A stretch of DNA of 8,177 nucleotides from Chloroflexota bacterium (GTDB taxonomy: Bacteria > Chloroflexota > Limnocylindria > Limnocylindrales > CSP1-4). Position 1 is the stretch's first letter; each line of letters opens with the position of its first letter. Below, one piece after another: positions 5,297-8,177 of the stretch. Location of the stretch: contig JAJYGO010000277.1 in NCBI GenBank assembly GCA_021785115.1, forward strand, positions 1 through 8,177, written 5' to 3'. Position numbers and translations under genes: made by a program. A model generated the notes under the pieces. The model had not been told where the DNA came from. It searched no databases and saw only the letters and a program-made list of their open reading frames with translations.

Positions 5297-6487
5297 ATGG
5301 TCGGCGCGAGCATGGGCAGCGACCTGCTCGGCGGCGGCGACGTGCGCGTCCACTGGAGCGCGGACGGCCGCTGGATCACGTTCGGCGCCCCGATCGAGGG
5401 CAGCTACGAGCTCTGGCGCGTCGAGGCGGAGACGCGCCGCGTGGCCCGCCTGACGGAGGGCCGGCACTGCCTGAACCGCACCGACCAGGTGGCGATGGAT
5501 GGCGTGTCCCGGATCGCCGTGACGGCGATGGACCCGACGCACGCACCAGAGGTCGTCGTCCTCGACGTGTCGCTCGACGACGTGGCGCCCATTCCGGCCG
5601 AGAACCTCCGGCGCGTCAGCGACCTCACGGCCTCGCGCTGGGCCGACATCGCGCTCGTCGCACCGGAGACGCGGTGGCACGAGGTGGACGGCCGCCGGAT
5701 CCAGGGCTGGTTCTACGCCGCGCCCCGACGCGACGACGGCCGGCCGGCCCCGATGGTCCTGGAGATCCACGGCGGACCCGCGACGCTGTACGGCTGCACG
5801 CCGTTCTGGGAGTGGCAGTGCCTCGTCGCGGACGGCATGAGCGTGTACGCCTGCAATCCGCGCGGATCCGAGGGCTACGGCCAGGACTTCGTGCGGGCGA
5901 ACTACCGCGACTGGGGCGACGGCCCGATGGCCGACGTGATGGCGGGGGTCGACTCGCTGGTGGCCGATGGCCTCGTCGATCCCGACCGGCTGGGCGTCAC
6001 CGGCGGCTCGTACGGCGGCTACCTGACCAGCTGGATCGTTGGCCACACGGACAGGTTCAAGGCGGCGCTCACGGCGCGCTCGGTCAACGACATGACCTCG
6101 CAGATGCTCTCCGGGGACATCGGCGGACCGATGTTCGGGACCGAGGAGTACGGCGTGAACCCGTGGGAGGATCCCGAGCTGTTCTGGCGGCACAGCCCGA
6201 TCGCGTATGCGGACCGGGTGCGGACGCCGCTGCTCATCCAGCACGCGGAGAAGGACCTGCGCGTGCCGATCACGCAGGCGGAGGAGTTCTTCGCCGTGCT
6301 GCGGGCGCACCGGCGACCGGTGCGGCTCATGCGCGTCCCCGAGGAGACCCACGAGCTCACTCGCAGCGGGGCGCCGTTCCGGCGCGTCGAGAACATCGTG
6401 CAGGTCGTCGCGTGGTTCCGGCACTTCCTCGTGGGCGGCCGCCGCGACCTGCCGCCCCTCCCGCGGGCGAAGCGCGTCCGGCCGTAG
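5297..6487 (+). CDS. C-terminal fragment of the S9 peptidase (last propeller blade and complete hydrolase domain)
   Basis: ATG at 5297 is the first in-frame start after the TAG and gives 396 residues. These include the HWSADG blade, the linker TRWHEVDGRRIQGWFYAAP, and the whole alpha/beta hydrolase domain with S238, D320 and H352 in fragment numbering. No ribosome binding site stands at the usual distance: a purine-rich AGGAAGGTGAGGA lies at 5262-5274, about 22 bases upstream, too far to be convincing. A free hydrolase domain could fold, but would lack the propeller that gates S9 enzymes. Confidence 0.7.
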   Translation: MVGASMGSDLLGGGDVRVHWSADGRWITFGAPIEGSYELWRVEAETRRVARLTEGRHCLNRTDQVAMDGVSRIAVTAMDPTHAPEVVVLDVSLDDVAPIPAENLRRVSDLTASRWADIALVAPETRWHEVDGRRIQGWFYAAPRRDDGRPAPMVLEIHGGPATLYGCTPFWEWQCLVADGMSVYACNPRGSEGYGQDFVRANYRDWGDGPMADVMAGVDSLVADGLVDPDRLGVTGGSYGGYLTSWIVGHTDRFKAALTARSVNDMTSQMLSGDIGGPMFGTEEYGVNPWEDPELFWRHSPIAYADRVRTPLLIQHAEKDLRVPITQAEEFFAVLRAHRRPVRLMRVPEETHELTRSGAPFRRVENIVQVVAWFRHFLVGGRRDLPPLPRAKRVRP

Positions 6488-6520
6488 CCCAATGCGGCGG
6501 CCGAGGACATCCCCGTTGGG
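6488..6520 (+). terminator. Weak hairpin just after the S9 peptidase stop
   Basis: CCCAATG (6488-6494) can pair with CGTTGGG (6514-6520) as a 7-base stem with one G-U pair and a 19-base loop. There is no following T-run, so if it terminates transcription it is not a classical intrinsic terminator. Confidence 0.25.
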
Positions 6521-6544
6521 CGTCGCGGGGGCCGAGGACATCCC
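6499..6544. repeat. Two direct copies of GGCCGAGGACATCCC, 31 bases apart start to start
   Basis: The 15-base unit is identical at 6499-6513 and 6530-6544, about 107 bases before the LacI regulator start. The 31-base period is close to three helical turns, placing both copies on the same face of the DNA. The second copy extends into CCGAGGACATCCCATCGG, an imperfect dyad with CCGA/TCGG ends. It is a candidate regulator binding region, but not proven. Confidence 0.5.
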
Positions 6545-6608
6545 ATCGGCTTCCTGGGTTTCCTCCCCACAGACTGGCTCGCGTCGAAGCATGGAGCGAG
6601 GGAAGGCC

Positions 6609-6622
6609 CACCCGGTCGGGTG
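6609..6622. promoter_or_regulatory. Palindrome CACCCG-GT-CGGGTG over the expected -35 region of the LacI gene
   Basis: The arms are perfect 6-base complements around a 2-base centre. The site lies 16 bases upstream of the candidate -10 at 6638-6643, where a bound repressor would block polymerase. Autoregulation by the LacI protein is a reasonable guess; the centre is not the CpG common in LacI operators. Confidence 0.4.
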
Positions 6623-6637
6623 ACTTGACCCCGCAGC

Positions 6638-6643
6638 TACCAT
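6638..6643 (+). promoter_or_regulatory. Candidate -10 element TACCAT for the LacI regulator
   Basis: TACCAT is followed by TCCCTTG and then GTG at 6651, so the predicted transcription start falls on or next to the start codon. No ribosome binding site is present, which fits a leaderless message. A TTGACC at 6625-6630 is too close (7 bases) to serve as the -35. Confidence 0.5.
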
Positions 6644-6650
6644 TCCCTTG

Positions 6651-7832
6651 GTGAAATCGGTACCAGTTCAGCGCGATCCCGGCGATCGTGCCGTAAGGCC
6701 CGCGACGATCAAAGACGTCGCCGCGCGGGCTGGCGTGTCGACGGCGACCGTGTCGCGATACCTGAACGGGTACCGGGTCCGGCAGGCGCCGGGGATTCGC
6801 GAGGCGATCGAGTCCCTCTCCTTCAGCCCGAACCAGCTGGCCCGCAGCCTCAAGTCCGGCTCGACGCGCACCATCGGGGTGCTCGTGCCCGACATCTCCA
6901 ACCCGTTCTTTGCTGACGTCGTCAAGGGCGTCGAGTCGGTGATGCGGGCCGACGAGTACAGCCTGCTGCTGTGCAACACCGACGAGAACGTCGAGCGGGA
7001 GCGGGCGATCGTCCGCACGCTGCTCCGGAAGCAGGTCGATGCGATCCTCATGGCCCCGGCGACGGAGTGGTCCGACGCACCGCTGCTGCTCCGCGAGCGC
7101 CACGTGCCACTCGTCCTGATCGACCGTCAGATCGACGCGGCGGCTTTCGATGTCGTCCTGGTCGACAACGTGAACGGCGCAGCCCAGGCGGCCGAATACC
7201 TCGTCTCGCTCGGTCACGAGCGTATCGCGCTGATCGCCGGCCCGCTCGACACGACGCCGGGACGCGAGCGATACGACGGGTTCGTGAAGGGACTGCGGTC
7301 TGCGGGCAGCGACCTCGATGAACGGTATCTACAGGTCTCGGACTTCCGCGAGGACGGTGGCTATCAGGCCGCGCTGCGGCTGCTCGCGATCAGGCCCGCG
7401 CCCACCGCCCTCTTCGCCTCGAACAACCTGATGTCCATCGGCGCCCTTCATGCCATACATAACCTTGGGATCCGTGTCCCGCAGGAAATGTCGTTTGTCG
7501 GATTCGACGACCTCGCGCTCGCGGAACTGACGTCCCCGCCACTGACCGTCATCACGAGACCGAGCACGGAGCAGGGTGTCCTCGCGATGCGTCTCCTCCG
7601 ATCTCGCATGGACGAGGCGAGAGACGGCGCCCCTCGACGCATCGTGCTCGAGACGCGGCTGGCGGTACGAGGTTCGTGTGCTGCGCCACCACGGGAGCAG
7701 GGCGGGATCGGCCACATGCCAGCGGAGATCGCGGGATCCCACGGGCACTTGGCCGCCCCGTCGACCTACCAGGTCGGCGATGACGGCCGACCAGGAGACC
7801 TGATCAGGCAGGAGTCACCGGGAGGCGGGTAA
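6651..7832 (+). CDS. LacI family transcriptional regulator with extended C-terminus
   Basis: The N-terminal helix-turn-helix is TIKDVAARAGVSTATVSRYL (19-38, numbered from the GTG), followed by the hinge SPNQLARSLKSGSTRTIGVL (59-78) that inserts in the operator minor groove. The periplasmic-binding-like effector domain follows: VPDISNPFFADVVKGVE (79-95), VPLVLIDRQ (152-160), LVDNVNGAAQAAEYL (170-184), GHERIALIAGP (188-198), ALFASNNLMSIGAL (253-266) and SFVGFDDLALAELTSPPLT (281-299). The typical LacI end is reached near residue 347 (LAVRGSCAAPP). About 46 more residues follow with no LacI similarity, making 393 instead of the usual 330-350. The effector is probably a small sugar-like or carboxylate ligand but cannot be named. 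TTG at 6648 is an alternative start. The stop overlaps the EthD start (TAATG), so the two are co-transcribed. Confidence 0.93.
   Translation: MKSVPVQRDPGDRAVRPATIKDVAARAGVSTATVSRYLNGYRVRQAPGIREAIESLSFSPNQLARSLKSGSTRTIGVLVPDISNPFFADVVKGVESVMRADEYSLLLCNTDENVERERAIVRTLLRKQVDAILMAPATEWSDAPLLLRERHVPLVLIDRQIDAAAFDVVLVDNVNGAAQAAEYLVSLGHERIALIAGPLDTTPGRERYDGFVKGLRSAGSDLDERYLQVSDFREDGGYQAALRLLAIRPAPTALFASNNLMSIGALHAIHNLGIRVPQEMSFVGFDDLALAELTSPPLTVITRPSTEQGVLAMRLLRSRMDEARDGAPRRIVLETRLAVRGSCAAPPREQGGIGHMPAEIAGSHGHLAAPSTYQVGDDGRPGDLIRQESPGGG
7762..7808. repeat. Cluster of short palindromes inside the LacI C-terminal tail
   Basis: Three dyads occur within 47 bases: CGACCT-ACC-AGGTCG (7762-7776), GTCGG...CCGAC (7773-7777 with 7787-7791), and the perfect 10-base palindrome CCTGATCAGG (7799-7808). 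They end 23 bases before the EthD start codon, where an operator for the downstream gene would be expected. Confidence 0.45.
7820..7825 (+). promoter_or_regulatory. Ribosome binding site GGGAGG for the EthD gene
   Basis: GGGAGG lies 6 bases before the ATG at 7832, an ideal Shine-Dalgarno placement and the strongest in the window. It fixes this start despite the overlap with the LacI stop. Confidence 0.75.
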
Positions 7833-8176
7833 TGGTCAAGCTCATCGCCTTGCTCAAGCGCAGGCCGAACCTCTCGCGCGAGGAGTTCGCCCGGCGATGG
7901 CTCCACGAACACACGCGGCTCTCAACACAGTTGCCGGGTCTCCTCGGCTACCGCATCAACATCGCGACCCAGCGTCAACCGGACGCGGGGGAGGAACCCG
8001 AATACGACGGTACGGCCGAGATGTGGTGGGAGAGCATCGACGCGATGGAGGCGGCGTTCGCGAGCGAGATCGGGATCCAGGCTGGCGCCGACGCGGACGC
8101 GTTCGCGGAGGTCCGCATTCACGTCTACACGGAAGAGCATCTGATCATGCCGGGGCCCGAGGCCGCGCGCGACTGA
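7832..8176 (+). CDS. EthD family protein
   Basis: The 114-residue product shows the EthD ferredoxin-like fold pattern: MVKLIALLKRRPNLSREEFA (1-20), RRWLHEHTRL (21-30), LPGLLGYRINI (34-44), YDGTAEMWWES (58-68), DAMEAAFAS (70-78), DADAFAE (87-93) and YTEEHLIMPG (99-108). The family is named for EthD of the ethyl tert-butyl ether degradation cluster and includes small dimeric proteins found with catabolic enzymes; some relatives cyclise or rearrange polyketide-like or lactone substrates. No substrate can be named here. The start overlaps the LacI stop by one base and has a strong ribosome binding site. The stop is one base from the window end, so downstream operon genes are unseen. It is probably part of a LacI-controlled degradative operon. 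Confidence 0.88.
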   Translation: MVKLIALLKRRPNLSREEFARRWLHEHTRLSTQLPGLLGYRINIATQRQPDAGEEPEYDGTAEMWWESIDAMEAAFASEIGIQAGADADAFAEVRIHVYTEEHLIMPGPEAARD

Positions 8177-8177
8177 C

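Larger units (their letters stand above)
4355..6487 (+). pseudogene. S9 family serine peptidase (acylaminoacyl-peptidase/DPP type), interrupted by an in-frame TAG
   Basis: One continuous reading frame of 710 codons is broken only by TAG at codon 266. The N-terminal part is a beta-propeller with WSPDG-type (PD40/TolB-like) blades at 20-25, 72-76, 136-140, 218-222, 270-274 and 333-337. From about 430 follows an alpha/beta hydrolase domain with the oxyanion motif EIHGGP (470-475), the nucleophile elbow GGSYGG with S552, AEKDLRVP with D634, and EETHELTRSG with H666, so the Ser-Asp-His triad is complete. S9 enzymes of this kind cleave dipeptides, acylated residues or short peptides from oligopeptides; the propeller restricts access to the cytosolic active site. 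No signal peptide is visible. Without readthrough the protein would be split, and the blade between codons 267 and 314 would be lost. The gene ends in its own TAG. Broken gene, sequencing error and readthrough all remain possible. Confidence 0.8.

Noticed and set aside
6625..6630. TTGACC as a -35 box for the LacI gene
   Set aside because: Only 7 bases separate it from the TACCAT -10, far from the usual 16-18.
4001..6643. An 880-codon open frame on the minus strand opposite the S9 peptidase
   Set aside because: It mirrors the peptidase codons, its product is His/Arg/Val/Pro-rich low-complexity, and it crosses the divergent promoter region. I read it as a shadow of the real gene, not as an intact alternative to the interrupted peptidase.
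6488..6650. Possible small RNA or tRNA in the peptidase-LacI spacer
   Set aside because: No cloverleaf or strong hairpin with a T-run is visible; the structure is explained by a short direct repeat and a palindrome.
6357..7217. A 286-codon minus-strand frame over the peptidase end and LacI gene
   Set aside because: It lies opposite unmistakable S9 and LacI sequence and has no recognisable domain.

Overview
This is a very GC-rich window (about 70% by eye, third codon positions nearly all G or C in the conserved genes) from a free-living bacterium. GTG starts, 4-base gene overlaps (ATGA, GTGA) and -10-like hexamers about 7 bases upstream of start codons without a ribosome binding site suggest a high-GC lineage such as Chloroflexota or Actinomycetota. 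The gene content does not decide between them, and no RNA gene, phage, IS element or CRISPR array is visible.

Left half (1 to about 4142, minus strand): a compact operon-like run transcribed leftward, in the order DUF971 family protein, YbjQ/UPF0145 family protein, small two-helix membrane protein, polyphosphate kinase (ppk1), CYTH-domain protein cut by the window edge. DUF971 and YbjQ overlap by 4 bases, the membrane gene follows YbjQ after 15 bases, and CYTH overlaps the ppk stop by 4 bases. A -10-like TACAAT sits directly in front of the DUF971 start. The core is inorganic polyphosphate/triphosphate metabolism (PPK1 plus CYTH); the two upstream genes belong to poorly understood families with suspected metal links.

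Middle (4143 to 6520, plus strand): a 212-base divergent intergenic region with a perfect inverted repeat and an exact 13-base tandem duplication, then an S9 family serine peptidase (beta-propeller plus alpha/beta hydrolase). The peptidase frame is interrupted once, by an in-frame TAG at 5150-5152. The frame is unchanged on both sides and the catalytic triad is intact downstream. It is either a pseudogene, a sequence error or a readthrough case; the gene's own terminal codon is also TAG, which argues against amber reassignment.

Right end (6521 to 8177, plus strand): a LacI family transcription regulator, probably leaderless, preceded by a 15-base direct repeat and a palindrome near its promoter. 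It is joined by a TAATG overlap to an EthD family protein that ends at the window edge. This looks like the start of a regulated, probably catabolic, operon continuing outside the window. The LacI protein carries an unusual tail of about 46 residues whose DNA is full of short palindromes.
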